The notes beneath the pieces were generated by a model. That model was given only the letters and a program-made list of their open reading frames with translations. It made no database searches and was not told the origin of the DNA. Below, one piece after another: positions 9,564-19,695 of a DNA stretch of 64,000 bases; positions within the stretch are counted from its first letter, which is position 1; each line of letters begins with the position of its first letter. The position numbers were made by a program, and so were the translations under genes. Location: contig NZ_LT546026.1 of assembly GCF_900078305.2 (NCBI RefSeq), forward strand, positions 62,001-126,000. The letters are read 5' to 3'. The DNA comes from Corynebacterium bouchesdurhonense. Its GTDB lineage: Bacteria > Actinomycetota > Actinomycetes > Mycobacteriales > Mycobacteriaceae.

Positions 9564-9574
9564 GCTTATCGACG
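9564..9574 (+). repeat. Dispersed 11-mer GCTTRYCGACG, intergenic copy (ahpD / helicase)
   Basis: Reads GCTTATCGACG and is followed by CACCC. It lies 6 bp after the ahpD stop and 10 bp before the convergent-gene hairpin. It is one of 23 copies in this window; the complete list is in the findings. Confidence 0.75.
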
Positions 9575-9583
9575 CACCCTTCG

Positions 9584-9620
9584 AAGCGCCGCCGCTGCCC
9601 CACAGGGAGCGGCGGCGCTT
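9584..9620. terminator. Hairpin between convergent ahpD and helicase genes
   Basis: A perfect 13-bp stem, AAGCGCCGCCGCT (9584-9596) with AGCGGCGGCGCTT (9608-9620), has an 11-base loop. Its right arm overlaps the helicase stop codon. No long T run flanks it, so it may act as a bidirectional terminator without a U tract or as a 3'-end stabiliser. Confidence 0.65.
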
Positions 9621-12168
9621 AGCGTTGCTCGAGGCGCAGGCTGCGCAGGCGAACCTCGCCGGCCTCGTCGGAGGCGTCGAGGTCGACCACGCCGTGGAGC
9701 TGGAACGAATTGTCGCCCTCCGGATCCTTCAGGATCTGCGTGACCTCCCACAAGCGGCCGGTCTGGTCGCCCATGCGGAAGTACTCGGCGCCGCGGGCCT
9801 CGGGGCCTGTGTCTATGTCGTCGTACTCGTCGAAGTAGTCGTCCATCGCGGCCGGCCAGTCCACCGTGTTCTCGGCGTCGCCAGCGTCGAGGTAGTCCAG
9901 CATGTCCGCCAGCTGCTCCTCCTTCTCAAAGGCGAAGAGCTCGACGATGCGGAAGAAGTAGTTGCGCACCATGATGGTGAATGCGCGGCGGTTGGCGGTG
10001 AGCGCGTTCGGGTCCTCCACGCCGAACGCGAGCTCGCGGTCCAGCGTCTCCTGTGAGATGGGGCTGTCTTCGTCCGCCATGTGCGCCCACTCGTCGATGA
10101 GCGAGGAGTCGACCTGCCGAATCAGCTCGCCCAGCCACACCACGATGTCTTCCAGCTCCTCGGTCATGTACGCCTCGGGCACGGAGTGGGACAGGGTGCG
10201 CCAGGCGTCGGTGAGGTAGCGCAGCACCACACCTTCGGACCGGGCGAGCCCGTAGGTGGCGATCAGGTCCGAGAACGTCATCGCGTGCTCAATCATGTCC
10301 CGCACCACGGACTTCGGGGAAAGGTGGAAATCCTTCGCCCAGGGGTTGCCCTCCGCAAACGTCTCGAACGCTTCCTCCAGCTCGTCGCGGAGCGGCTGGG
10401 GGTACGTGACGTCCTCGATGATCGCCATACGGTCGGTGTAGTCGACACCCTCGGCCTTCAGGGCCGCGATCTCCTCGCCGCGCGCCGCCGTCTGCTGGGC
10501 CTGCAGCAGCTGGCGCGGGTCATCCAGGATCGCCTCGAAGGTGGAGACGACGTCCAGCGCGTACGTCTCGGACTCAGGGTCCAACAGCGTGAGGAACGCG
10601 AGCGCGAAGGGGGACAGCGGCTGGTTGAGCGCGAAGTCACGGTCCAGTTCGCGCGTGAGCGTGTAAGGGCGGAAGGCGGGGGAGTCGGGGGTGCGTTCCA
10701 CCACCCCAGCGTCGATGAGGCCTCGGAACAGGTCCACGGCGGTGAGGATGTCGCGGTTCTGCTTCGGGCGCGTGTCGTGGTTCGTGCGCAGCAGGTGGCG
10801 CATGTGCTCGTAGCCGTCGCCCGGGCGTGCCACCACGTTCAGCAGCATCGAGTTGGACACCTTGAACTGGCTGGTGAGCTCCTCCGGCTCGGCGGTGGTG
10901 AGGCGCTCGAAGGTGTTCTCGGACCATGACACCTCGCCCTCGCGCGCCGACTTTTTGCGGATCTTTTTCAGCTTCTTCGGGTCGTCGCCCGCCTTCCTGC
11001 GCAGCCGCACGTTCTCGATCTCGTGCTCGGGCGCCTCCACCACCACGGTGCCCTCCGTGTCGAAGCCGGCGCGGCCCGCGCGCCCCGCGATCTGGTGAAA
11101 CTCGCGGGACTTGAGGATGCGCTGCCGGGTGCCGTCGTACTTGGCCAGGCCTGTCATCACAACGGTGCGGATCGGCACGTTGATGCCCACGCCGAGCGTG
11201 TCCGTACCGCAAATCACCTTCAGCAGCCCGGTCTGGGAGAGGCGCTCCACCAGGCGGCGGTACTTGGGCAGCATGCCCGCGTGGTGGATGCCGATGCCGC
11301 GGCGCAGGAGTTTGGATAGCGTGCGGCCGAATGACGTCGTAAAGCGAAAGCTCCCAATCTCCTCCGCGATGCGCGCTTTCTCCTCCGCGCTGATGATGTT
11401 CATGCTGGTGAGCGCCTGGGCGCGCTCGGTGGCCTCACGCTGGGAGAAGTGCACCACGTAGATCGGGGCCTTGCCCTCCGCGAGCAGCTCCTCGATAGTC
11501 TCGTGGATCGGCGTGAACACGTAGTGGAAGTCGAGCGGCACTGGGCGCTCGGAACCGCCAACGTAGGTGGTCCGACGGCCGGTGCGGCGCGTCAGGTCAT
11601 CCTCGAGCCACGCCGTGTCGCCGAGCGTGGCGGACATGAGCAGGAACTGCGCGCGCGGCAGCTCGAGCAGCGGCACCTGCCACGCCCACCCGCGCTCGGG
11701 GTCGGAGTAGTAGTGGAACTCGTCCATCACCACCTGGTCGATGCGCGCGTTTGCGCCCTCGCGCAGCGCGATATTGGCCACGATCTCGGCGGTGGCGGCG
11801 ATGATGGGGGCCTGGCCGTTCACGGTGGCATCCCCGGTCATCATGCCCACGTTCTCGGGCCCGAAGATCTCGCACAGGGCGAAGAACTTCTCGCTCACCA
11901 GCGCCTTGATCGGGGCGGTGTAGAAGGTGCGCTGACCCCGTGCCATGGCGATGAAGTGCGCGGCGTTGGCCACCATAGACTTGCCGGAGCCGGTCGGGGT
12001 GGCCAGGATAACGTTGTCACCGGCCAAAAGCGCCAGGGACGCCTCCTCCTGCGCCGGGTAGAGCGAGATGCCCCGCCCGGCGGTCCAGCGGGTGAAGGAT
12101 TCCCAGACCGCGTCCTCGAACAGGGACTCGGGAACGTCTGCGAGGTCCGGGAGCATATCTGAAAGCAT
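9619..12168 (-). CDS. DEAD/DEAH-box RNA helicase with DUF3516 domain
   Basis: 849 residues from the ATG at 12168, which has GGGAG five bases upstream; in-frame GTG and TTG codons lie slightly further out. Walker A is ATPTGSGKS near residues 55-63. The Walker B box is the variant DEFH (MDEFHYYSDPERG), and the helicase C domain ends in the motif IAGRAGRAG. The C-terminal half is the actinobacterial DUF3516 region. The core resembles Ski2/Mtr4-type RNA helicases, so a role in RNA turnover or ribosome biogenesis is plausible but unproven. Confidence 0.88.
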   Translation of the reverse strand: MLSDMLPDLADVPESLFEDAVWESFTRWTAGRGISLYPAQEEASLALLAGDNVILATPTGSGKSMVANAAHFIAMARGQRTFYTAPIKALVSEKFFALCEIFGPENVGMMTGDATVNGQAPIIAATAEIVANIALREGANARIDQVVMDEFHYYSDPERGWAWQVPLLELPRAQFLLMSATLGDTAWLEDDLTRRTGRRTTYVGGSERPVPLDFHYVFTPIHETIEELLAEGKAPIYVVHFSQREATERAQALTSMNIISAEEKARIAEEIGSFRFTTSFGRTLSKLLRRGIGIHHAGMLPKYRRLVERLSQTGLLKVICGTDTLGVGINVPIRTVVMTGLAKYDGTRQRILKSREFHQIAGRAGRAGFDTEGTVVVEAPEHEIENVRLRRKAGDDPKKLKKIRKKSAREGEVSWSENTFERLTTAEPEELTSQFKVSNSMLLNVVARPGDGYEHMRHLLRTNHDTRPKQNRDILTAVDLFRGLIDAGVVERTPDSPAFRPYTLTRELDRDFALNQPLSPFALAFLTLLDPESETYALDVVSTFEAILDDPRQLLQAQQTAARGEEIAALKAEGVDYTDRMAIIEDVTYPQPLRDELEEAFETFAEGNPWAKDFHLSPKSVVRDMIEHAMTFSDLIATYGLARSEGVVLRYLTDAWRTLSHSVPEAYMTEELEDIVVWLGELIRQVDSSLIDEWAHMADEDSPISQETLDRELAFGVEDPNALTANRRAFTIMVRNYFFRIVELFAFEKEEQLADMLDYLDAGDAENTVDWPAAMDDYFDEYDDIDTGPEARGAEYFRMGDQTGRLWEVTQILKDPEGDNSFQLHGVVDLDASDEAGEVRLRSLRLEQR

Positions 12169-12215
12169 CACGTCTCCCAACCTAGCCCACGGCGCGCCCG
12201 GGGCCGGCGGCGCGG

Positions 12216-13262
12216 CTATTCGTCGTCGCTGGCGTCGTCGTCGCTGTCTGCGGCGTCGTCGGCGTCGGGGTCGATCAGGTAGTGATCGCCGAGGCGCTGC
12301 CAGTGACCGTCGTCAAGCGGAAGCTCCTGCTGCGGGCGGTCGCGGTCCTCGATCGCGGCGAGGAAGTTCTCGAACGCCTCGCTGATCTCCTCGCCGGAGG
12401 GCACTTGCGCCTCGCCCGGCATCATGGCCTGCGGGTTGCGCTTGCGGTAATCCTCCATCTCCGCGTCGTAGTGCTGCTCGAGCGCCTGCACCACGCCCGC
12501 AATCTCCTCCGACGCCGCCGTCTGCTCCGCCAACTGGCGCGCGACCTTTTCCATATCCTGCTCCAGCGAGCGCAGCGGGAACGTCAGCTCGGCCGCATCT
12601 TCAACCGAACGCAGGAGCTGCAGCATCGCGTGCGGGTACGGCGAGGACGCGACGTAGTGCGGCACGTGCGCGGTGAACCCGGCCACGGTGCGGCCGCGCT
12701 TGTGCAGCTCGCGCTCGATGAGGATCGAGGCGGAACCGGGGATGGTGACCATGCCGTCGAAAGTAAACATGGATCCCACCAGCTCCGAGTCGTTGCCGTG
12801 TGCGGAAACCACCAGGGGGCGGGTGTGCGGCGTGCCCATCGGCGCAGCGTAGAGGCAAATCGTCTCCGACACGTCGAAGCGCTCCACCAAGTCGCCCACC
12901 GCCTCGCTGAACGCTTCCCAGCGAAGGTCCGGCTCCGGGCCGGAGAGGAGGAGGAAGGGGGTGCCGGCCGTGTCGCGCAGCACGCGCATGTCCAGCTCGA
13001 GGTCCTCGATGTCCGAAATCTCGTGCTGGTTCAAGGTCACCACCGGCCGGCGGGAGCGGTAATCAATCAGCTCGTCGTTGTTGAAGGTGGCCACGGTGCG
13101 CGATTCCAGCGCCGCCTTCAGGTGGTCCGCGGCGCCCTCCACGGCGTGGCCGGCGTCGGCGTAACCCTGCATGGCAATGACGAGGGTCGGCCCCGCAGGC
13201 GCCCCCTCGCCGACGGCGGGCGAGGGATACTCAAGCTCGTACATGCGGTGGTCATCCGTCAT
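12216..13262 (-). CDS. PAC2-family protein (proteasome-assembly-chaperone-like fold)
   Basis: 348 residues. The start at 13262 (MTDDHRMYELEYPSP) has a strong AGGAGG site. The PAC2 core runs from about 25 to 230 (LVIAMQGYADAGHAVEGA, with GMVTIPGSASILIERELHKRG further on). A coiled, charged C-terminus ends in a run of acidic residues (DPDADDAADSDDDASDDE). Corynebacterium lacks a 20S proteasome, so a proteasome-assembly job is unlikely; the true function is unknown. It is divergent from the DUF4192 gene. Confidence 0.85.
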   Translation of the reverse strand: MTDDHRMYELEYPSPAVGEGAPAGPTLVIAMQGYADAGHAVEGAADHLKAALESRTVATFNNDELIDYRSRRPVVTLNQHEISDIEDLELDMRVLRDTAGTPFLLLSGPEPDLRWEAFSEAVGDLVERFDVSETICLYAAPMGTPHTRPLVVSAHGNDSELVGSMFTFDGMVTIPGSASILIERELHKRGRTVAGFTAHVPHYVASSPYPHAMLQLLRSVEDAAELTFPLRSLEQDMEKVARQLAEQTAASEEIAGVVQALEQHYDAEMEDYRKRNPQAMMPGEAQVPSGEEISEAFENFLAAIEDRDRPQQELPLDDGHWQRLGDHYLIDPDADDAADSDDDASDDE

Positions 13263-13574
13263 GGTATTCCTCCTGTGCGGTTTGGCGGTGGGTGTGCGGC
13301 GCCCGGTGCCCGCGGTTGCGCGCGGCCTTCCGGCGAATTGTGCCACATCAGCAGTGTGGTCAACACTGTGGTCAACGCCGCCCCGGCCGCGAGCATTCCC
13401 GCGCGCCCGGCTAGCGATCGAACCGTCCATTATGCCCGTGCGCGGAGCCCGTCGCCAGCGGCCGCGGTGCCGGTATTCCACAGGCGCGATAAAGGGCTAC
13501 CTTTCGCGGCGCCGCCTGTGGACAACCGCGCCAAGCGGATGGAACCCCGCGCCCCGCCGCAACGTCCAATATCC
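13263..13574. other. 312-bp divergent intergenic region, PAC2 // DUF4192
   Basis: No convincing gene is present. It holds two tandem copies of TGTGGTCAAC at 13355-13364 and 13367-13376, 12 bp apart. It also holds an inverted repeat, TCCACAGGCG (13477-13486) and CGCCTGTGGA (13513-13522), whose right side includes TGTGGACAA (13517-13525), the reverse complement of a DnaA-box-like TTGTCCACA. The PAC2 ribosome site lies at its left edge. No ribosome site is clear before the DUF4192 ATG. Confidence 0.5.
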
Positions 13575-14696
13575 ATGACGTTCACACCGCAGCCCTACCG
13601 GCACAACACCCCAGACCTGTCCATCTCCGAGCTCGGCGACATGATCGCTTCCATCCCCGGCATCCTCGGTTACTACCCGCAGGAGTCGGCGGTAGTTGTG
13701 AGCTTGCTTGACGACGCATCCGGGGGCGCACTCCTCGGTCCCGTCCTGCGCGCCGACCTCGCCCACGCCGAGAAGCTCGCCTCCGTGCTCCACGAGCTAC
13801 CCGCCCAGGGCGTGTGCGGCCACCTCGCCGTCATCGTCAGCCGCATCCCCAACTCCGCGTTGGTCCGCGACGCCGCCGACGCGCTCTACGCCGCCACCGA
13901 CATTGACGGCGAGCCGTTGGTGGACGCCTGCTGGCACGTCTCCGAGATCGCCACCGGCACGCCGTACACGCTCATGTTCGGCCCCTCGGTGGAGGAGATG
14001 GGGCGCTGCGGCATGCCGGCGCAGTGGGTCTCCGGGACGGTGTCCTCGGTGATGACGCAGGCCGCCATGGCCCCGCTGATCGCGGAGGGCGCCCTGCCCG
14101 AGCTGGAGCGCGGCGACGCCCGCAGCCTCTTCGACGCGGTGCAGGACCAGCGGTGGCCCGGGGATTCGGCCAGCGAGGCGCGGGTGCACCGGCGCGGCCG
14201 GGCGCTCGCCGCCCAGTTAGATGCCGACCCGCGCGCCGCGCGCGCCACCATCTCCGAGGCGTGCGGCGTGCTCCTCGCGGCGCCGGAACTGCCGATGGTG
14301 GGCGGGGATGCGGCGCCCCCGCTGGATGCGCTGTTCACCTGCCGCGGGGAGATGGAGCTGGTCGCGGCGGCGCTGACGGATTCTAGGGTTCGCGACTGCC
14401 TGCTGGGCAGCGCGCTGGAGAACCCGCGGGGCGCGGCCGCGCTCTTCCTCGCCATTGCCCGCACCTTCGGCGGCGTGGTCCGCGCGAACGCGCTGAGCCT
14501 GTGGGCCGTGCTCGCGGTGCACCTGTCGCTCTCGCCGTGGGCGTGGGCGGCGGTTGAGCGCGCGCTGGAGGAGGTGCCGGGCCATTCCATGTCCGTCATT
14601 GTGGCCAAGTTGCTGCGCGCGGGGGAGTACGAGGGCCTCGTCCGCTGCGCCGAGCTCGGCTGCGCGCAGATGTGGGCGGAGCTCGGGGACTCCTAG
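13575..14696 (+). CDS. DUF4192 domain protein
   Basis: 373 residues from ATG at 13575. The N-terminus ([21 protein letters not shown] split over the motif, then SAVVVSLLD) is the DUF4192 signature. The C-terminal third is helical and hydrophobic ([29 protein letters not shown]) but not clearly membrane spanning. DUF4192 proteins are widespread in actinobacteria and have no assigned role. The stop overlaps the convergent galE stop in CTAG. Confidence 0.85.
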   Translation: MTFTPQPYRHNTPDLSISELGDMIASIPGILGYYPQESAVVVSLLDDASGGALLGPVLRADLAHAEKLASVLHELPAQGVCGHLAVIVSRIPNSALVRDAADALYAATDIDGEPLVDACWHVSEIATGTPYTLMFGPSVEEMGRCGMPAQWVSGTVSSVMTQAAMAPLIAEGALPELERGDARSLFDAVQDQRWPGDSASEARVHRRGRALAAQLDADPRAARATISEACGVLLAAPELPMVGGDAAPPLDALFTCRGEMELVAAALTDSRVRDCLLGSALENPRGAAALFLAIARTFGGVVRANALSLWAVLAVHLSLSPWAWAAVERALEEVPGHSMSVIVAKLLRAGEYEGLVRCAELGCAQMWAELGDS

Positions 14697-15691
14697 CGGT
14701 TGCCGCCGCGGCGCGGTGCCGCGTGCGAATCCGCTCCTAGCTGCTGGGTAAACGCCCACGCGTCCTCGACGATGCGGCGCAGCCGCGTGCGGGACGGGTC
14801 CCAGCCGAGCTCGCGCTTGATCTTTGCCGAGGATGCGATCAGCACGGCCGGATCGCCCGCGCGCCGCGGCGCTACCTCCGCCGGGATCGGGTGGCCGGTG
14901 ACCTCCCGGCACATCTCGATGACCTCGAGCACCGAATACCCGTCGCCCGAGCCGAGGTTGTAGATGCGGTGCTCGCCCGGGGCGTTGGTCTCAAGGGCGA
15001 GGTAATGCGCGTCTGCCAAGTCGCGGACGTGGATGTAGTCGCGCACACAGGTGCCGTCCTTTGTGGGCCAGTCGTCCCCGAAGATGAGGATCTGGTCCCG
15101 GTACCCCATCGCCACCTGCAGCACGAGCGGGATGAGGTGCGTTTCCGTCTTGTGGTTCTCCCCGATCGAGCCGTGGGCGCCGGCGACGTTGAAGTAGCGC
15201 AGGCTGGTCGCGGCCATGCCGTAGGCGTTGCAGTAGGAGGTGATGGCGTAGTCGATGGCCAGCTTGGTGGCGCCGTACGGGTTGGTCGGGCGCGTCGGCG
15301 CGTCCTCGGTGATCGGCACCGATTCCGGCTCGCCGTAGGTGGCGGCGGTGGAGGAGAACACCAACGAGCCCACGCCGTGGCGGCGCATCGCGTCGAGCAG
15401 GTCGAGAGAGACACCCACGTTACCGCGCCAGTAGTCGGCGGGCTCGGCCACGGACTCGCCCACCAGCGAGCGGGCGGCGAAATGCAACACGCCGTCGAAG
15501 CCGCCCTCGGCCAGCACATCGTCCACAACGTCGGTAATGGTGCCCTCCACCAGCCGCGCCCGCGGCGGCACGGCGCCGCGGTTGCCGGTGCTGAAGTCGT
15601 CGACGACCGTGACCTCGTGGCCGGCGTCCAACAGGGTTTCGGCACAGACGCTCCCCACGTAACCGGCGCCACCTGTAACCAGGAGTTTCAC
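14693..15691 (-). CDS. galE: UDP-glucose 4-epimerase GalE
   Basis: 332 residues. The NAD-binding GGAGYVGS is at 7-14 and the catalytic YxxxK is in [15 protein letters not shown]. It is a short-chain-dehydrogenase-type epimerase interconverting UDP-Glc and UDP-Gal. UDP-Gal is the precursor of the galactofuran in arabinogalactan, so the gene supports cell-wall synthesis. It starts 9 bp after dtxR on the same strand; the dtxR-galE pair is conserved in Corynebacterium and probably cotranscribed. Confidence 0.95.
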   Translation of the reverse strand: MKLLVTGGAGYVGSVCAETLLDAGHEVTVVDDFSTGNRGAVPPRARLVEGTITDVVDDVLAEGGFDGVLHFAARSLVGESVAEPADYWRGNVGVSLDLLDAMRRHGVGSLVFSSTAATYGEPESVPITEDAPTRPTNPYGATKLAIDYAITSYCNAYGMAATSLRYFNVAGAHGSIGENHKTETHLIPLVLQVAMGYRDQILIFGDDWPTKDGTCVRDYIHVRDLADAHYLALETNAPGEHRIYNLGSGDGYSVLEVIEMCREVTGHPIPAEVAPRRAGDPAVLIASSAKIKRELGWDPSRTRLRRIVEDAWAFTQQLGADSHAAPRRGGNR

Positions 15692-15700
15692 GCCTACCCC

Positions 15701-16393
15701 CTAGGCCACGGTTTCCACGCGCAGCGCGTGGGCGAACTCGGGGGCCAGCGCCACCTCGTGGCCGTCCGGGGTGGTCAGCAGCACGCCGCCGTTGTCCAGC
15801 GGAGAGAGCTCCACGTCGGCGCCAACCAGGCTGCCCAGCGACACGAGCGCGGACTGCGTCTCGGTGCCTTGCTGCAGGATCTCGTTGATCTGCAACACCG
15901 TGACCGGGGTCGGGCCAGTCAGGTTCAGGTCCACGGCCCGCACCCCCTCCTGGCCGGTGGTGGCCGGGGCGGCGTCGCCGACCTCGTCAAGGGAGGGGAT
16001 GGGGTTGCCGAAGGGGGAGCGGCTCGGATCCTCGAGCACCGCCACCACGCGGCGCTCCACCGCGTCGCTCATCACGTGCTCCCAACGGCACGCTTCGTCG
16101 TGGACTTCGGCGATGTCCATCCCGAGAACGTCGGTAAGCAAACGCTCGGCAAGCCGGTGCTTGCGCATGACAGCGGTGGCGAGGCGGCGGCCCTCGGGCG
16201 TGAGGGACAGGGAACGGTCCCGTTCCACCACGATCAGCCCGTCGCGCTCCATGCGGGCAACGGTTTGGGACACGGTCGGGCCCGATTGCTCGAGGCGCTC
16301 GGCGATGCGGGCGCGCAGGGGCGTGATGCCCTCCTCCTCGAGCTCGTAGACCGTGCGCAGGTACATCTCGGTGGTGTCCACGAGGTCACGCAT
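15701..16393 (-). CDS. dtxR: Iron-dependent repressor DtxR
   Basis: 230 residues from [21 protein letters not shown]. All metal ligands of the C. diphtheriae protein are at the same numbers: Met10, His79, Glu83, His98, Cys102, Glu105 and His106. The helix-turn-helix is at about 27-50 and the SH3-like domain at the C-terminus. With Fe2+ bound it represses siderophore, haem-uptake and (in C. diphtheriae) toxin genes, and activates iron-storage genes. A copy of the dispersed motif, 16129-16139, encodes part of RLLTDVLG. The gene lies between sigB and galE. Confidence 0.98.
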   Translation of the reverse strand: MRDLVDTTEMYLRTVYELEEEGITPLRARIAERLEQSGPTVSQTVARMERDGLIVVERDRSLSLTPEGRRLATAVMRKHRLAERLLTDVLGMDIAEVHDEACRWEHVMSDAVERRVVAVLEDPSRSPFGNPIPSLDEVGDAAPATTGQEGVRAVDLNLTGPTPVTVLQINEILQQGTETQSALVSLGSLVGADVELSPLDNGGVLLTTPDGHEVALAPEFAHALRVETVA

Positions 16394-16490
16394 GATTGTT
16401 TCCCTTCCCGTTCGTGCGCAGAGTGCCCCCGGCAACCCGGGGACACTCGAATAGCGCCTACTGTAGTCGAGCCCGGCGGGGCAAGCCGGA

Positions 16491-16523
16491 GAAAAATGGC
16501 CCGGTGCGGTTTCGCACCGGGCC
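16491..16523 (-). terminator. Intrinsic terminator of sigB
   Basis: The 11-bp stem GGCCCGGTGCG (16498-16508) and CGCACCGGGCC (16513-16523) closes a GTTT loop. Read on the minus strand it is followed by ATTTTTC, a U tract. It lies 10 bp after the sigB stop. Confidence 0.85.
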
Positions 16524-16533
16524 CGAAAAATCC

Positions 16534-17526
16534 CTAGAGGGCGTAATCGCGCAGGCGGTCGGCGCGCTCGCCGGCGCGGAGCTTGGCCATCACTTCGCGC
16601 TCGATCTGGCGCACGCGCTCGCGCGAGAGCCCGAACTGGCGGCCGATCTGGTCGAGGGTACGCGGCACACCGTCGGTCAGGCCGTAACGCAGGCGGATCA
16701 CGTCCTGCTCGCGCTGCTCGAGGCCGTTGATGATGTCCTCGATATCGTCATGGCGTAGGGCAGAGACCACCGCGTCCTCCGCGTCGGTGGCCTCGGCATC
16801 CTCGATGAAGTCCCCCAGCGGGGCCTCCTCGTCGGCGCCGACCGGCATATCAAGGCTGACCGGATCGCGCGACTGGCGGAGCAGCATCTCGATCTTCGAC
16901 TCCGGGATGCCGGATTCCTCCGCCAGCTCCTCGTTCGTCGGCTCGCGGCCGAGGGACTGGTACATTTCGCGGCGGATGCGGGAGAGCTTGTTCACCTGCT
17001 CAACCAGGTGGACTGGGAGGCGGATGGTGCGGGACTGGTCGGCCATGCCGCGGGTGATGGCCTGGCGGATCCACCAAGTGGCGTAGGTGGAGAACTTGAA
17101 GCCCTTGGTGTAGTCGAACTTCTCCATCGCGCGGATGAGACCCAGGTTGCCCTCCTGGATAAGATCCAGCAGCGGCATGCCGCGCCCGGTGTAGCGCTTG
17201 GCCAGGGAGACCACCAGGCGGAGGTTCGCCTCGAGGAGGTGGGCGCGCGCCTTCCGGCCCTCCTTGGCCAAGATCTTCAGGTCGCGCTTCATCGCGCGGG
17301 TGAGGTGGGCGTCCGGGTCATCCAGCAGGTGCTGCGCGTAGAGCCCGACCTCGATCTGCTGGGCCAGCTCCACCTCCTCAGCGGCGTCGAGCAGCGCCGT
17401 CTTGCCGATGCCGTTCAGGTATACGCGGACTAGGTCGGCTGAGGGGTTGTCGTTGGTTTGGTTCCGGCGGCTACCGCGGTCGACTTCTTCCTGCTCTGGG
17501 GCATCGGCACGATCCGGCTGAGTCAT
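16534..17526 (-). CDS. sigB: Principal-like/stress sigma factor SigB
   Basis: 330 residues. It shows sigma-70 region 1.2 ([21 protein letters not shown]), region 2 ([24 protein letters not shown] split, then [13 protein letters not shown]), region 3 and region 4.2 ([19 protein letters not shown]). It lacks the long N-terminus of the second sigma gene at 22.3 kb, so this is the group 2 paralogue. In C. glutamicum SigB serves general stress and the growth transition. The ribosome site is GAGGAGG. A SigH-type promoter lies about 50-75 bp upstream of the start. Confidence 0.95.
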   Translation of the reverse strand: MTQPDRADAPEQEEVDRGSRRNQTNDNPSADLVRVYLNGIGKTALLDAAEEVELAQQIEVGLYAQHLLDDPDAHLTRAMKRDLKILAKEGRKARAHLLEANLRLVVSLAKRYTGRGMPLLDLIQEGNLGLIRAMEKFDYTKGFKFSTYATWWIRQAITRGMADQSRTIRLPVHLVEQVNKLSRIRREMYQSLGREPTNEELAEESGIPESKIEMLLRQSRDPVSLDMPVGADEEAPLGDFIEDAEATDAEDAVVSALRHDDIEDIINGLEQREQDVIRLRYGLTDGVPRTLDQIGRQFGLSRERVRQIEREVMAKLRAGERADRLRDYAL

Positions 17527-17569
17527 GTGGTGCGGCCTCCTCGGTGACAAGCTTGCTCAATCCACTGAA

Positions 17570-17600
17570 CTCAACGGCCGTGCGCGCGGTTTTGTTCCCC
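17570..17600 (-). promoter_or_regulatory. SigH-type promoter of sigB
   Basis: On the minus strand, GGGGAAC (17600-17594) is followed after 17 bp by CGTTGAG (17576-17570). This fits the corynebacterial SigH consensus GGAA ... GTT closely. SigH control of sigB is known in C. glutamicum. Confidence 0.7.
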
Positions 17601-17688
17601 ACCGCCGGCGTCCGGCCCCCGCGGGGGTAAGCGGGGGCAACCGCGCCGGCAGCCGCGCCTGCAACCGCGCCCTCGGCCGCCGCTTCCC

Positions 17689-18123
17689 CTACGCTTCGAC
17701 GACTACGGTAAACGGCCCGTCATTGACGCTCGCCACCTGCATCATCGCCCCGAAGCGGCCCGTTTCCACCGTGATGCCGCGCCCGCGCAGCTCGTCGGCG
17801 ATGCGCTCAATCACCGGCTCCGCCACATCCCCGGGTGCTGCGTCGGCCCAGGACGGGCGCCGCCCCTTCGCGGTGCGGCCCATCAGGGTGAACTGGCTGA
17901 CCAACAGCACGGGTGCCCCGGCGTCGGTGACGGAGCGCTCGCCGTCGAGGATGCGCAGTTCCGCGATCTTGCGGGCCACCACCTCCCAGGCCCCCTCGCT
18001 GTCCTCACGCCCCACACCCACCAGGGCGAGGATGCCGCCGGTGTCCGGGCAGTCGATGGCGCCGACCACCTCATCGTCGACCGTCACCGACGCGCTGGTG
18101 ACGCGCATCAGCACCGCCCTCAC
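17689..18123 (-). CDS. dtd: D-aminoacyl-tRNA deacylase
   Basis: 144 residues from a GTG at 18123 ([15 protein letters not shown]), matching the family N-terminus. The signature [17 protein letters not shown] and the Gly-cisPro-type [11 protein letters not shown] near the C-terminus are present. The enzyme removes D-amino acids, and glycine from tRNA-Ala, to police translation. The GTG overlaps the upstream methyltransferase stop in GTGA, indicating translational coupling. Confidence 0.92.
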   Translation of the reverse strand: MRAVLMRVTSASVTVDDEVVGAIDCPDTGGILALVGVGREDSEGAWEVVARKIAELRILDGERSVTDAGAPVLLVSQFTLMGRTAKGRRPSWADAAPGDVAEPVIERIADELRGRGITVETGRFGAMMQVASVNDGPFTVVVEA

Positions 18124-19652
18124 CGCACGATCTCCGCGAGCTCCGCGGGGATGACCAGGCCGTGGCGCACCAGGTCCACCACCGCGCCGGCCGCACCGTC
18201 CTCCAGCTCCCCAAGCCGCGCCGGGTCGTCGATGCCGCGGGAGGCGGCGAGAAGCCCCACCACGTCGCGCAGCGCAAGGCCCTGCGGGTGCAGGCCGGCC
18301 AGCACCGATTGCCCGCCGCGGTCCACCTCGTGGCTGAAGCGCGGGCCGTCGGTGCGGGTCACGCGCGCAACCTCGGGCGCGAAGCCGATGCCGGCGTCCG
18401 CGTCGGCCAGGCTCACCTCCTCGAGCGCCACAGAGGGACGGACCAGGTAGGCTGCGTCGAGCACCTGGTCGCGCGACGCCCCGCGCAGCCACTGCGCCCG
18501 CAGGAAGTACTCCTCCACCTCGGGCCCCAGCGGGTCGGTGAACGGCTGGCGCAGCTCCTCGGCGGTGATCTCGGAGGCCTCGGAGTCCCCGATGCGGCGC
18601 AGGAACACCCACCCGAAGCCGATCGCGTGCACGTGGTTGGCGTCGAAGTAGTCCAGCCACGCCTCCGTCCGCTCGACCGCCTCGCGGGAGCGCGGGTCGA
18701 GCGACTCATCCTTGAGCCAGGTGGAGACGTACAGCGCCGGGTCGACCACGTCGCGCTGCAGCACCCACGCGCTCACGCCCGTGCCGGGCACCCAGGACGC
18801 CACGCGCTGCTGCCAGCTCTCGTCCAGCGCGTGCACCCAGGCACCCAGGATGCAGGCCGTGCCGTTCGCCTCGAGGTGCGCGGCGGCCTGCTCGACCACC
18901 AGCTGCGTCGCGCCGTCGAGCCCCAGGCCGGAGTCGCGGTACACATGACCCACCTCAGGCAGGCCCACCACAAATGGCGGGTTGGCCACGATGCGGTCGA
19001 AGCGTTCTCCGGCCACGGGCTCAAACCAGGGGCCGCGTCGCAGCTCGACGTTGTCCACGCCGTTGGCCGAAAGCGTCGCCTCCGCCAGCTCGAGGGCGCG
19101 CGGGTGCACGTCGGTTGCCACCACCTCGCGCGCCACCGTCGACTGCGCCAAGGCCTGCACGCCGGAGCCGGTGCCGAGGTCCAGCACGCGGTCCACGGGG
19201 GTGACCGGGGAGGCGGAGAGCAGCGACAGGGACGCCGCGCCGACACCGAGCACGTGGTCGCGGCCCGGCACGAGCTCGGTCATCGACGCGTCGCGGTCCG
19301 ACAGCACGAGCCGCTCGCGCCCGCACAGCACGTGGGGGCGCACGTCGAAGGCGACCTCTAGGTGGCCGCTGGGGGTGGTGGTGAAAAAGGATGCGTCGAT
19401 AAGCGAAAGCGCGAGACGCGGCCCGAAGAGATCCGCCAGCTCCTCGCCGGTGGCCGGGCGGCGCACAAGCAACGTCCGGATCAGCCCGTCCAGCTGGCCG
19501 CCTGCGCGGGTGGCCACAAGCACCGCGCCGGGCTCGCCGCGGTAGAGCGCGTCCGTCGCGTCCGGGCCGAGGTGGGCGGCGATTCCGTCGGCGGTGAACG
19601 AGGCCGCGGCGAGGACATCCGCGAGTTCGCGCACGAGCGCAGGTTCAAGCAT
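18120..19652 (-). CDS. SAM-dependent N-methyltransferase (PrmC/RsmC-like, NPPF motif)
   Basis: 510 residues from the ATG at 19652, which follows GAAGGAGG. A helical N-terminal domain (about 1-140) precedes a Rossmann methyltransferase core with [11 protein letters not shown] (SAM site) and the catalytic NPPFVVG motif of amide/amine N-methyltransferases, then a 200-residue C-terminal extension. The substrate could be a ribosomal protein, rRNA or release factor; it cannot be told from sequence. A copy of the dispersed motif is at 19394-19404. dtd overlaps its end. Confidence 0.85.
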   Translation of the reverse strand: MLEPALVRELADVLAAASFTADGIAAHLGPDATDALYRGEPGAVLVATRAGGQLDGLIRTLLVRRPATGEELADLFGPRLALSLIDASFFTTTPSGHLEVAFDVRPHVLCGRERLVLSDRDASMTELVPGRDHVLGVGAASLSLLSASPVTPVDRVLDLGTGSGVQALAQSTVAREVVATDVHPRALELAEATLSANGVDNVELRRGPWFEPVAGERFDRIVANPPFVVGLPEVGHVYRDSGLGLDGATQLVVEQAAAHLEANGTACILGAWVHALDESWQQRVASWVPGTGVSAWVLQRDVVDPALYVSTWLKDESLDPRSREAVERTEAWLDYFDANHVHAIGFGWVFLRRIGDSEASEITAEELRQPFTDPLGPEVEEYFLRAQWLRGASRDQVLDAAYLVRPSVALEEVSLADADAGIGFAPEVARVTRTDGPRFSHEVDRGGQSVLAGLHPQGLALRDVVGLLAASRGIDDPARLGELEDGAAGAVVDLVRHGLVIPAELAEIVR

Positions 19653-19679
19653 GGGCAGGTGGCCTCCTTCGGGGCTTGT

Positions 19680-19690
19680 GCTTGCCGACG
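19680..19690 (+). repeat. Dispersed 11-mer GCTTRYCGACG, intergenic copy
   Basis: Reads GCTTGCCGACG and is followed by CCCCC. It lies in the 43-bp space between the DUF3099 gene and the methyltransferase gene, both minus strand. Confidence 0.75.
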
Positions 19691-19695
19691 CCCCC

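Noticed and set aside
12282..13574. Long plus-strand frame opposite the PAC2 gene, continuous with DUF4192
   Set aside because: The antisense part has no recognisable domain and atypical His/Arg-rich content. DUF4192 similarity begins at the ATG at 13575.
16129..16139. Motif copy in dtxR as proof of recent insertion
   Set aside because: It codes LLTDVLG, which is conserved in DtxR, and is the only AC variant. It counts as a sequence match but may be coincidental.
17616..17627. CCCCCGCGGGGG palindrome as the dtd terminator
   Set aside because: The palindrome has no loop and no U tract, so it cannot form a normal terminator hairpin.
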